Source: Flavipsychrobacter sp. (GTDB taxonomy: Bacteria > Bacteroidota > Bacteroidia > Chitinophagales > Chitinophagaceae). From it: a stretch of DNA of 64,000 bases. Each line of letters starts with the position of its first letter. The stretch's first letter is position 1. Below, piece after piece: positions 34,712-42,744 of this stretch. Where the stretch lies: the NCBI GenBank assembly GCA_016786665.1, contig JAEUVZ010000023.1:20114-84113 (forward strand). Reading direction: 5' to 3'. Under the pieces are notes generated by a model, which was given only the letters and a program-made list of their open reading frames with translations, was not told the DNA's origin and made no database searches. The position numbers and the translations under genes were made by a program.

Positions 34712-35872
34712 ATGCCACATTATTATTCGCTCGGTAGCATACCGCACAAAAGGCATACACAATTCCGTAAGCCAGACGGTTCGCTCTATTCAGAGCAGCT
34801 ATTCAGCACGGAAGGTTTTTCATCAGACTATACGCTCCTCTATCACATATACCCGCCTACCACCATCATTCGCACCGAAGAGCCGAAGGATATTTCGCCC
34901 AGGGCCGCCAGCGATAATATATTGAAGCACCGCAGCTTTAAGGGTTTCCAGGTGAAACCCGCAGCCGAATACCTCGATAGCCGGAAAGTGGTGCTTTTCA
35001 ATAATGATTGCCAGCTCTCGCTGGCCGCACCGCAGGAAAGCTTCCAAAAGAATATATTTTATAAAAACGCCGATGCCGACGAAGTGATCTTTATACACGA
35101 AGGCACCGGAACGCTGAAAACCTGCTATGGTAAGCTCCCCTTCGGCTATGGCGACTACCTGGTGGTACCCCGAGGCACTATCTATCAATTGGACTTTGAC
35201 ACCCCATCCAACCGGCTTTTTATCATAGAATCGTTCGGGCCTATTGCATTCCCGAAAAGATACCTTAGCCGCTACGGCCAATTGCTGGAGCACTCCCCCT
35301 TCTGCGAGCGCGACATCCGCAAGCCACAAGACCTGGAAGCCATTGACGAGAAAGGCGAATTCCTGATAAACGTAAAGAAGAAGGGACTACTCTACCCTAT
35401 ATGGTATGGCTCACACCCCTTTGACGTGGTAGGCTGGGATGGATGCGACTATCCTTACGCCCTCAGCATACACGACTTTGAGCCCATCACCGGACGGGTA
35501 CACCAGCCACCACCGGTACACCAGACCTTTGACGGACACAACTTTGTTATTTGTTCATTCGTACCTCGCCTGTTCGACTATCACCCCAAGGCCATACCCG
35601 CCCCCTACAACCACAGCAATATAGATAGCGACGAAGTGCTCTACTATGTAGACGGCGACTTTATGAGCCGCAAGCATGTGGAGCGCGGCATGATAACGCT
35701 GCACCCCGCCGGCATTCCGCACGGGCCGCATCCCGGAACGGTGGAAAAAAGCATCGGCGCGCTGGAGACCAAAGAACTGGCGGTAATGGTAGATACCTTC
35801 CACCCGCTGAAAATGACCGAAGACGCACTGGGTATTGAAGATGACTCGTATATAGTTAGCTGGATAGAATAG
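34712..35872 (+). CDS. hmgA: Homogentisate 1,2-dioxygenase
   Basis: A 386-residue protein, shorter than the 430-445-residue eukaryotic and pseudomonad forms but typical for bacterial short members. It opens the ring of homogentisate to maleylacetoacetate. The non-heme iron site lies in the cupin core: NHSNIDSDEVLYYVDGDF (His and Glu ligands) and LHPAGIPHGPHPG (His ligand); VPRGTIYQLDF and PPVHQTFDGHNFVICSFVPRLFDYHPKAIPAPYNH (central HPKAIPAPYNH) are also characteristic. hppD follows 172 bases later in the same direction, giving a tyrosine catabolic pair. A dedicated fumarylacetoacetase and maleylacetoacetate isomerase are not in the window. Confidence 0.92.
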   Translation: MPHYYSLGSIPHKRHTQFRKPDGSLYSEQLFSTEGFSSDYTLLYHIYPPTTIIRTEEPKDISPRAASDNILKHRSFKGFQVKPAAEYLDSRKVVLFNNDCQLSLAAPQESFQKNIFYKNADADEVIFIHEGTGTLKTCYGKLPFGYGDYLVVPRGTIYQLDFDTPSNRLFIIESFGPIAFPKRYLSRYGQLLEHSPFCERDIRKPQDLEAIDEKGEFLINVKKKGLLYPIWYGSHPFDVVGWDGCDYPYALSIHDFEPITGRVHQPPPVHQTFDGHNFVICSFVPRLFDYHPKAIPAPYNHSNIDSDEVLYYVDGDFMSRKHVERGMITLHPAGIPHGPHPGTVEKSIGALETKELAVMVDTFHPLKMTEDALGIEDDSYIVSWIE

Positions 35873-36044
35873 TTTACCCGGCTACACGTTAGACACTTTA
35901 CAGATATAGAATGAACGGACTAATTGATTGGAACAGGGAATTGTTACGAACCATGGCCATGGCCGAATGGAGCCGTGTGTAGCCCGGCATTCCGGAGCCT
36001 TTTCTTAACTATTCAATTTTCTAATTAAAAAAATATTTATAATA

Positions 36045-37172
36045 ATGGAATCATTATCAGTAAGCCAGAAAATGGCGCAAGCGCAGGATTTTTTACCTAT
36101 TAACGGTACCGACTATGTAGAGTTCTATGTAGGCAACGCCAAACAGGCGGCCTACTATTACAAGGCCGCATTTGGTTTCCAGTCGCTGGCTTACGCCGGC
36201 CCGGAAACGGGAGTAAAAGACCGTGCCTCTTACGTGCTGCAGCAGGGCAAAATACGCCTGGTACTCACCACTCCGCTGAAGAGCGACAACCCCATCAACC
36301 AGCACATATACAAGCACGGAGATGGCGTTAAAATACTGGCGCTGTGGGTAGATGACGCCTACAAAAGTTACGAAGAAACCACCAAGAGGGGCGCCCGCTC
36401 CTATATGGAGCCGCAAACCATTACCGACGAGCACGGAGAAGTAAAGATCTCCGGCATATACACCTACGGCGAAACCGTACACATGTTTATAGAGCGGAAG
36501 AACTATAACGGCCCCTTCCTGCCAGGATACAAAGAGTGGAAAAGCAGCTTTAACCCATCCGATGTGGGGCTGCAATATGTAGACCACTGCGTAGGCAACG
36601 TAGGCTGGAACCGCATGAACGATACCGTAAAGTGGTATGAAGACGTGATGGGCTTTGCCAATATCCTGTCCTTTGACGACAAGCAGATAAACACCGAGTA
36701 TTCGGCCCTGATGAGCAAGGTAATGAGCAATGGCAACGGCTATGTAAAATTCCCCATAAACGAACCCGCTGAAGGCAAGAAGAAATCGCAGATAGAAGAA
36801 TACCTGGAGTTCTACGAAGGCGAGGGGGTGCAGCACGTAGCTATCGCCACCAACGACATTATCACCACCGTGCGCGAACTAAAAGCACGCGGGGTAGAGT
36901 TCCTGGACACGCCGGACACCTACTACGAAGAACTCTTTGACCGGGTGGGCAAAATAGACGAAGACGTAGCGCCCCTCCAGGAACTGAAAATACTAGTAGA
37001 CCGCGATGACGAGGGGTACCTGCTGCAGATATTCACCAAACCGGTGGAAGACCGCCCTACGCTGTTTTTCGAAATCATTCAGCGCAAGGGTGCAAAGAGC
37101 TTCGGAGCAGGTAACTTCAAGGCGCTCTTCGAATCGATAGAGCGTGAGCAGGCGAAACGAGGCAACCTCTAA
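36045..37172 (+). CDS. hppD: 4-hydroxyphenylpyruvate dioxygenase
   Basis: A 375-residue protein of standard length with two vicinal-oxygen-chelate halves. Iron ligands are visible: YVDHCVGNV (first His), GVQHVAIATNDI (second His) and TLFFEIIQRKG (Glu). The N-terminal half starts NGTDYVEFYVGNAKQAAYYY and the C-terminal gate helix contains GNFKALFESIEREQAKRGNL. It converts 4-hydroxyphenylpyruvate to homogentisate, the substrate of the upstream gene product. A terminator follows at 37199. Confidence 0.95.
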   Translation: MESLSVSQKMAQAQDFLPINGTDYVEFYVGNAKQAAYYYKAAFGFQSLAYAGPETGVKDRASYVLQQGKIRLVLTTPLKSDNPINQHIYKHGDGVKILALWVDDAYKSYEETTKRGARSYMEPQTITDEHGEVKISGIYTYGETVHMFIERKNYNGPFLPGYKEWKSSFNPSDVGLQYVDHCVGNVGWNRMNDTVKWYEDVMGFANILSFDDKQINTEYSALMSKVMSNGNGYVKFPINEPAEGKKKSQIEEYLEFYEGEGVQHVAIATNDIITTVRELKARGVEFLDTPDTYYEELFDRVGKIDEDVAPLQELKILVDRDDEGYLLQIFTKPVEDRPTLFFEIIQRKGAKSFGAGNFKALFESIEREQAKRGNL

Positions 37173-37198
37173 CTGATTTTAATATTTTTCTTTAATTG

Positions 37199-37229
37199 TA
37201 AAAGCTCCGTAATAACGGGGCTTTTTACA
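37199..37229 (+). terminator. Rho-independent terminator after hppD
   Basis: Arms AAAGCTCCG and CGGGGCTTT (one G-U pair), loop TAATAA, followed by TT and, after a short gap, another T run. It ends the hmgA-hppD transcript. Confidence 0.65.
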
Positions 37230-37323
37230 TTTTTTTAGCAATTTCTTAGGGCAAAACCACATATATTTGCCTGATACTGTAAGGGTTTCGCAATTTTTCA
37301 TCTTCTGACTTATTTCTGTGTAT

Positions 37324-38103
37324 ATGGCGCAAAAACTGCTGGTTAGCATTGTATTTGCTTTGATAGTGTGCTTCTCTTCTTCCGGAGTCTCTGCCCAGGA
37401 TGACCCCAATACGTTCAAGAACTTCCAGTTCTCATCGGACCGGGTGACCAATGCCTGGAACAAGTATAACGATAGTCTTCGTTCACTCTTCAAGAGCAAG
37501 GGCGTGGCCTACCCTCCCAAAGATATTTACATCCGCTCGTTCAAGTCGATGAATGAGATGGAGGTATGGGCCCGCAACGAGCCAGACCAGGAATACAAGC
37601 TCATTAAGCTTTACCGCATCTGCGCCCTTTCAGGAATATTGGGCCCTAAGCGTTACGAAGGCGACCGCCAGGTACCGGAAGGCTTTTACTTTATAGAAGA
37701 CTTCAACCCCCGCAGCGACTATCACCTTTCCATGCTTATCAACTACCCCAATTACTCAGACCTGATGCTGAGTAATAAAACCCGTCCCGGTGGTGACATC
37801 TACATTCACGGTGGCTGTGTTACCGTAGGTTGCATGCCCATGACCGACGACGTGATACAGGAAATATACACCCTGTGCCTCAATGCCAAAATCAACGGGC
37901 AGATACACATACCCGTACACATCTTCCCCACCCGCTTCAACGACGCAGGACTTAACTTCCTGGGACGCGAGTACGGCAAGGAACAGGACAAACAACAGTT
38001 TTGGGTGAACCTGAAAGCGGGATACGATTATTTTGAAAAACACCATAAGATATTCCCGGTAGTGTACACCCCGGAAGGGAAGTACGCCATCAGCAACAAC
38101 TAA
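37324..38103 (+). CDS. Secreted YafK/YkuD-type L,D-transpeptidase
   Basis: Start set at ATG 37324 (a GTG two codons upstream is possible); it opens a signal peptide MAQKLLVSIVFALIVCFSSSGVSAQ. The 259-residue protein has the catalytic motif IHGGCVTVGCMPM, matching H-x-G-C...S/V-x-G-C of L,D-transpeptidases with the nucleophilic cysteine in VGC. Preceding RPGGDIYIHGG and the order GPKRYEGDRQVPEGFYFIEDFNPRSDYHLSMLINYPN resemble the YafK branch. It should act on periplasmic murein, either making 3-3 cross-links or attaching/removing a peptide or protein; which one is unknown. A -7 element (TATATTTG, 37262-37269) lies upstream. Confidence 0.85.
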   Translation: MAQKLLVSIVFALIVCFSSSGVSAQDDPNTFKNFQFSSDRVTNAWNKYNDSLRSLFKSKGVAYPPKDIYIRSFKSMNEMEVWARNEPDQEYKLIKLYRICALSGILGPKRYEGDRQVPEGFYFIEDFNPRSDYHLSMLINYPNYSDLMLSNKTRPGGDIYIHGGCVTVGCMPMTDDVIQEIYTLCLNAKINGQIHIPVHIFPTRFNDAGLNFLGREYGKEQDKQQFWVNLKAGYDYFEKHHKIFPVVYTPEGKYAISNN

Positions 38104-38134
38104 GGGCGGCGGCTGTTGTATGCCGTTTTTCCCC

Positions 38135-38142
38135 TAACTTTG
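38135..38142 (+). promoter_or_regulatory. -7 element upstream of the DUF4249 gene
   Basis: TAACTTTG matches TAnnTTTG, 27 bases before the ATG at 38170. A TTG 16 bases upstream (38116-38118) could serve as a short-spaced -33 element. Confidence 0.4.
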
Positions 38143-38169
38143 TACCATACTTTAGACAGCCCCGGCTTT

Positions 38170-39099
38170 ATGACCATAAAATTAGTGAACAGCAGTGCGT
38201 GGAAATATACCGCCCTTGCTGTTTTTCTATTTTCAGCATCCCTGTTCATTTCCTGCGAGAAGGAAATAAAGTTGAACCTCAGCACCGGCGACCCGGCACT
38301 GGTGGTAGAAGGACAGATAGAAACAGGCCTGCCGCCTTTCGTGATGATAACCAAAACTTTTGGCTTCTTCTCAAAGGTAGACCTGGCCACGCTGGAGGGT
38401 AGTTTTGTGCACGATGCGCTGGTCACCATCACCGATGGTTCCATACTGGATACGCTTCGCGAATACACGCTGGATAGCTCGGGCGTTAAATTCTCTTTCT
38501 ATTCAATAGATACCGCCACGCTCAGCAACGCTATACTGCAGGGCGAGGTGGATAAGAACTACACTCTTTCCATATCGTACGGGGGTAAAACCTACCAGGC
38601 TACCACCAAGATACCCAACGTGATACCGGTAGACAGCTTCTATGCCGATACCGTTTTGCCTTTCCGCTTTCCCAATACCCCCACTGATGCAGTGGCGCTC
38701 TACATCAACGTGAAAGACCCGGATACCATAGGCAATTATATACGCTACTATACCAAGCGCAATGACGAACCCTATTACCCGGTAGATGTGGTGACGGCTG
38801 AGGACTTTGGCGCTAATGGCACCTACCTGCGGAAGATAGGCATTGGTTTCGGTTATCCCCGCTCAGTGCCGGATAGCTCCGCATCGGTTTACCCAATAAA
38901 GGGCGACTCCATTACCCTGAAATGGTGCGCCATAGATAAACAGGTGTACGACTTCTGGAGAACATACTCGTTTGCCATCAATGTAGTGGGCAACCCGTTT
39001 GCCTCGCCTACCAATATTCCTTCCAACTTCAGCAATGGCGCTTTAGGCGTGTGGGCGGGCTATGGCAGCAGCACCATTGCGATACAGGAATACAGGTAG
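38170..39099 (+). CDS. DUF4249 outer-membrane lipoprotein
   Basis: Start at ATG 38170, opening a lipoprotein signal that ends LFSASLFISC; the in-frame ATG 54 bases upstream lacks signal character. The 309-residue protein begins CEKEIKLNLSTGDPALVVEGQIETG, and continues ALVTITDG, YTLSISYGGKTYQATTKIP and SITLKWCAIDKQVYDFWRTY, the classic DUF4249 pattern. These lipoproteins normally sit next to a TonB-dependent receptor with a carboxypeptidase-like domain and probably assist it; here no receptor is adjacent. It is convergent with the MBL gene (adjacent ends). Confidence 0.88.
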   Translation: MTIKLVNSSAWKYTALAVFLFSASLFISCEKEIKLNLSTGDPALVVEGQIETGLPPFVMITKTFGFFSKVDLATLEGSFVHDALVTITDGSILDTLREYTLDSSGVKFSFYSIDTATLSNAILQGEVDKNYTLSISYGGKTYQATTKIPNVIPVDSFYADTVLPFRFPNTPTDAVALYINVKDPDTIGNYIRYYTKRNDEPYYPVDVVTAEDFGANGTYLRKIGIGFGYPRSVPDSSASVYPIKGDSITLKWCAIDKQVYDFWRTYSFAINVVGNPFASPTNIPSNFSNGALGVWAGYGSSTIAIQEYR

Positions 39100-40416
39100 T
39101 CAGCGTTTCATTCTACTCAGCTGGTACGCCAGTTGGTTGACCCCTCCTTTAAAACGGGTACGCAGAAAATCCAGATTGTTCTTAGTGAACAGGTATTTGC
39201 CTTTAAGGTACATTTCAGCGTTGTTCAGCGATGTAACGATCCTGTACCAACGCCATATACCAAAGCGGTTTTTGATACGGTACCGGCCCCCGACACCCAT
39301 GGTCTGCACCCCCCATAAGGTATCAAAAGAATAGAAAAAAGGCTGCGAATAGATTACCATATCATAATCTTCCCCGGCAGGCGCCACACGGAACGTACCC
39401 TTACCCAATGAGAACAAAACAATAACATTAAGGTCAGGCACAAAGACGCTCAGTTCCGTCAGCCTGTTCATCACCCACCACGGAAATTTTTCGCTGAGCT
39501 GTGCATGTCGCTTTTTTATGGCCCGTTCAATATCTGCGACGGGTACCACGGGAGGCACATCAAATGTTTTGGGCGTTTTCCTGTACAGCGTATCGTATTT
39601 TTCTATTGCTGCCGAATTATCGTAGCTGCTCCCAATAGCCGTATCTATGATATCGCCAGGATACAAGATAGCACAGCCAAGACGCTCCTCTACAAATCGC
39701 GCCTGCACATCCAGCGGTGTCTTCAGGTAGTAGTTTACATATTCGTTGTCTTTCGTGCAGAAGTAAATATTGCTCGCAAATGGTATAGTTACCTTAGCTT
39801 TCAGGCTAATGTGGTTCTCTACCATGTTATCCAATATGCTGTCTGCCAGTTCCGACAAATAACGGTCGTGATCAAAATGTCCATTGTAGCCCGCTATGGA
39901 AAACTGATTCAGCAGGATGTCAACCCTGCCTATGTCCTTAATGATATTCCGGCAATCAGACTTATTGGCCTCACAGTCATTCAGGTTCAGCACCACTTCT
40001 CCCTGGTTAATAACAGCCAACGCGGAATCCATTTGACCTATCTGCACAATGTAGATGCTCGTTTCCTTACTAATTGCTGTTACCGTCCTGTTCGGGAAAA
40101 TGCATATGTTCCGGAAGCCCAATCGCCGAAAAGCTTCCGGCATTTTATCAGTGTTATTTTGTTGAAAAAGTATTCTCACCCTTTGCTTAAAACTATCAGG
40201 GAAAGCCTTTAAGGTAGCGATATTAAAATGATCAGGATGTTCGTGCGATATCCAGATATCATCTACCAGGTCATAATATTCATCTTTCCACGCCGCGTCC
40301 GGGAATAGTTTCCAGGAATCATTGAACGCTTTGCCTGTATACCAGGGGTCGGTCAGAATCACCCTATCAGATGTTTCTATCAAAATCGAAGCCTGGGATA
40401 TAAATGTTATCTTCAT
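39100..40416 (-). CDS. Metallo-beta-lactamase-fold hydrolase, CMAH/UlaG-like
   Basis: Start at ATG 40416, where the fold's first strand MKITFISQASILIETSDRVILTDPWY begins; an upstream ATG would add a tail without homology. The 438-residue protein carries the metal motif ISHEHPDHF (H58, H60, D62, H63), the strand DILLNQFSIAGYNGHFDHDR and IPFASNIYFC. The DPWYTG...SHEHPDHF layout recalls CMP-sialic acid hydroxylase and UlaG-type enzymes, but an N-terminal Rieske domain is missing, so hydroxylase activity is unlikely. A C-terminal extension of about 170 residues has no recognised domain. Substrate unknown. Confidence 0.8.
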   Translation of the reverse strand: MKITFISQASILIETSDRVILTDPWYTGKAFNDSWKLFPDAAWKDEYYDLVDDIWISHEHPDHFNIATLKAFPDSFKQRVRILFQQNNTDKMPEAFRRLGFRNICIFPNRTVTAISKETSIYIVQIGQMDSALAVINQGEVVLNLNDCEANKSDCRNIIKDIGRVDILLNQFSIAGYNGHFDHDRYLSELADSILDNMVENHISLKAKVTIPFASNIYFCTKDNEYVNYYLKTPLDVQARFVEERLGCAILYPGDIIDTAIGSSYDNSAAIEKYDTLYRKTPKTFDVPPVVPVADIERAIKKRHAQLSEKFPWWVMNRLTELSVFVPDLNVIVLFSLGKGTFRVAPAGEDYDMVIYSQPFFYSFDTLWGVQTMGVGGRYRIKNRFGIWRWYRIVTSLNNAEMYLKGKYLFTKNNLDFLRTRFKGGVNQLAYQLSRMKR

Positions 40417-40573
40417 GGGCGGTATAAGACGGCAAAATAATAATAGCCGGGGAATAGGGCAACTTAGATTTATACTCAAATATATAAAACATAAAAAGTT
40501 TTAATAGTGGTGTAGATAAAAAGTCGCACAGGTGTTTTCAATATTTCGCATTTTTGTACGCTAATAGTTATTT

Positions 40574-41539
40574 ATGTCGGACACAGAAAAAGTACATTGC
40601 CTTATAATAGGTTCAGGGCCTGCCGGTTATACCGCGGCTATATATGCAGCTCGTGCCAACCTGAAGCCGGTGCTCTACCAGGGCCTGCAGCCGGGTGGAC
40701 AGCTCACCATTACCACCGAGGTAGAAAACTACCCCGGTTATCCTAATGGTATCATGGGGCCGGAAATGATGGTGGAATTTGAGCAACAGGCGCAGCGCAT
40801 GGGCGCTGATATACGCTGGGGTATGGCTACCAAGGTTGACTTCAGCAACCGCCCGTTCAAGGTGCAGATAGATGACGAAAAATGGATAGAGGCGGACTCG
40901 GTAATAATTGCTACAGGTGCATCCGCCAAATGGCTGAACATTCCATCGGAGCAACGCCTGAACGGTCATGGGGTTTCTGCCTGTGCGGTATGCGATGGGT
41001 TCTTCTTCCGCGAGCAGGAAGTGGCGATTGTGGGAGCAGGTGATACGGCCTGCGAAGAAGCGCTGTATCTCTCCAAGCTTTGCAGCACCGTGCATATGTT
41101 CATCCGCAAAGGCGAAATGCGTGCAAGCAAAGTAATGCAGGAGCGCGTTTTGAAAACAGCCAACATAAAAGTGTACTGGAACAGTGAAACAGACGAAGTG
41201 ATAGGCGATAAAAAGGTGGAAGCCGTACGGATAAAGAACAATCAGACCGGTGAAGAAACCACTATTCCCATCAAAGCCTTCTTCGTGGCTATCGGCCACG
41301 AACCTAATTCCAGCCTCTTCAAAGGTTGGCTGGACATGGACGAACAGGGCTACCTGCTCACCACACCGGGAACTTCTAAAACAAACATAGAAGGCGTTTA
41401 CGCCTGCGGCGATGTACAGGATAAAATGTACCGCCAGGCAGTTACCGCCGCCGGTAGCGGCTGCATGGCCGCGCTGGATGCGGAGCGCTACTTAGGCACA
41501 TTGGAACATGAGACGGCGAGCGCACATGCGAGTACTTAA
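40574..41539 (+). CDS. trxB: Thioredoxin-disulfide reductase
   Basis: A 321-residue flavoprotein of normal length. FAD motif IIGSGPAGYTAAIYAAR (11-27), GGQLTITTEVENYPG, NADPH-domain redox motif CAVC at 137-140 in SACAVCDGFFF, NADPH motif VGAGDTACEEALYL, and C-terminal GVYACGDVQDKMYRQAVTAAGSG. It reduces thioredoxin with NADPH in the cytoplasm. A terminator lies at 41620. Confidence 0.95.
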   Translation: MSDTEKVHCLIIGSGPAGYTAAIYAARANLKPVLYQGLQPGGQLTITTEVENYPGYPNGIMGPEMMVEFEQQAQRMGADIRWGMATKVDFSNRPFKVQIDDEKWIEADSVIIATGASAKWLNIPSEQRLNGHGVSACAVCDGFFFREQEVAIVGAGDTACEEALYLSKLCSTVHMFIRKGEMRASKVMQERVLKTANIKVYWNSETDEVIGDKKVEAVRIKNNQTGEETTIPIKAFFVAIGHEPNSSLFKGWLDMDEQGYLLTTPGTSKTNIEGVYACGDVQDKMYRQAVTAAGSGCMAALDAERYLGTLEHETASAHAST

Positions 41540-41619
41540 TGTCTGAACCGCCCGACTGGATGAGCGATACGTCCGAACGGTTTTTTCGGAATTAAAATAT
41601 TTACCGCGTTTACAAATAG

Positions 41620-41646
41620 AAAGACCGACTTGACGTCGGTCTTTTC
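41620..41646 (+). terminator. Terminator between trxB and the convergent membrane-protein gene
   Basis: Arms AAAGACCGAC (41620-41629) and GTCGGTCTTT (41635-41644) around a five-base loop, followed by TCTTT. The stem sits between convergent genes and could act in both directions, although the tail is better on the plus strand. Confidence 0.65.
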
Positions 41647-41647
41647 T

Positions 41648-42361
41648 TTATGCATCTATTGCCATTTTTTTAACTGCTTCAAGATCATCCAGTGCTTTTG
41701 CTATGGTCTTCCTCACCGCTATGTGCCTGGGTATTATATACGCGATGTAAACAGAAAAAATTAGCCCCATCACCCAACTGTATTCCGTATTGGGTTCTTT
41801 GAAAATGCCGGGCAAAATAATATAGAGCGTTAACCCGGACACACTTCCATTCATCAACGACGATAAAATAAACGGATGCTTCCGGTCGGTCTTAGGCAAT
41901 CTATACATCGTAATGATATCGAGCGCAGAGCAGATTATCATCAGCAGGAGAAAGGCAAAATCAACTACATTCCAGGCATCCCACAGTCTGAAATTAAATT
42001 GAGCGATAGCCTGCATGTAAAGGTTATAAACGACATAACCGATAACGGGCAAGGCCATTATCGAAACCGGTTTCGACAGTACCGCTCCAAGATTCTTCCA
42101 AAACAGCTTTTTATACTTCCGTTGCGTGTGGCGGTAAAAATTTTCAGAGAACGGGTAAAATCCGCGAACCCCAAAGCTCTTATGCGCTTCCATCATGGCC
42201 TGCTGAAAGTCCATGCCGGGCTTAGCAGCCAGGAGTTCTTCCACTTTGCAGGCAAAGTGATCCAATATTTCCAGAACCACCGCAGGCTCACGGAATCCAC
42301 GCTTGTGAATGAACCTTACCAGTTGCTTTAACTGCTCGTGAGATAACACTTTGCTATCCAT
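41648..42361 (-). CDS. Membrane protein of a PadR-linked pair, unknown function
   Basis: A 237-residue protein. The N-terminal 70 residues are soluble and helical (LKQLVRFIHKRGFREPAVVLEILDHFACKVEELL...), resembling the cytoplasmic DUF1700/DUF1048-type domains that often pair with PadR regulators; four to five transmembrane helices follow (VSIMALPVIGYVVYNLYMQAI, AWNVVDFAFLLLMIICSALDIITMY, VSGLTLYIILPGI, WVMGLIFSVYIAYII). Its start overlaps the PadR stop by eight bases, so the two are translationally coupled. Probably the target or sensor partner of the PadR protein; inference. Confidence 0.75.
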   Translation of the reverse strand: MDSKVLSHEQLKQLVRFIHKRGFREPAVVLEILDHFACKVEELLAAKPGMDFQQAMMEAHKSFGVRGFYPFSENFYRHTQRKYKKLFWKNLGAVLSKPVSIMALPVIGYVVYNLYMQAIAQFNFRLWDAWNVVDFAFLLLMIICSALDIITMYRLPKTDRKHPFILSSLMNGSVSGLTLYIILPGIFKEPNTEYSWVMGLIFSVYIAYIIPRHIAVRKTIAKALDDLEAVKKMAIDA

Positions 42362-42692
42362 GGCTCAGCTTTTTAGTGAGTAATAGTTGTATAGAAGACA
42401 TAGCCTCCAGCATCGAGTTGATTTCAATCACTGATTCTTTTTTACCCTTTCGGGTAAGTGAATAGTATTTACGCATCCTTCCCCCTACCTGCTCTGTGGT
42501 TGTTTCCACCAGGTCTTCTTCTACCAATCTATGCAAGGCAGGATATAAGGCGGCCTCTGTAATAACGATTTTATCTCCCGTCATCTGCCTGACCGCTTTG
42601 GTCATTTCATACCCATACATACGCCCATTATCCTCCAGCAACTTGAGGATAATGGGCGTAAGGCTTCCTTTTATGAAACGTAATTGATCCAA
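42354..42692 (-). CDS. PadR-family transcriptional regulator
   Basis: A 112-residue winged-helix protein: FIKGSLTPIILKLLEDNGRMYGYEMTKAV at the N-terminus, ITEAALYPALHRLVEEDLVETTTEQVGGRMRKYYSLTRKGKK for the recognition helix and wing, then a C-terminal dimer helix. All are typical of PadR. The start is a TTG at 42692, chosen because the family's N-terminus begins there and no ATG lies in frame before a stop. It overlaps the membrane-protein gene and is preceded by a 35-bp inverted repeat, probably its operator. Confidence 0.88.
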   Translation of the reverse strand: MDQLRFIKGSLTPIILKLLEDNGRMYGYEMTKAVRQMTGDKIVITEAALYPALHRLVEEDLVETTTEQVGGRMRKYYSLTRKGKKESVIEINSMLEAMSSIQLLLTKKLSHG

Positions 42693-42696
42693 TGAT

Positions 42697-42731
42697 AATG
42701 CTTATACCTAATAAAATTAGGCATAAGCATT
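42697..42731 (-). promoter_or_regulatory. Inverted repeat upstream of the PadR gene, putative operator
   Basis: Arms of 16 bases (42697-42712 and 42716-42731) match at 15 positions around a three-base centre. The motif AATGCTTATRCCTAAT is AT-rich, ends five bases before the PadR start codon, and has no T tail in the direction of the upstream subtilase gene, so it fits an autoregulatory operator better than a terminator. Confidence 0.55.
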
Positions 42732-42744
42732 AAAATATCCAAAT

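Noticed and set aside
35911..35982. 23-codon frame between hmgA and hppD (starts MNGLIDWNRELL)
   Set aside because: Plausible length for a leader peptide, but it has no Tyr or Phe codons, no hairpin follows, and there is no independent support.
42697..42731. Terminator for the subtilase gene
   Set aside because: The 35-bp inverted repeat is AT-rich and not followed by a T run on the minus strand; an operator is more likely.
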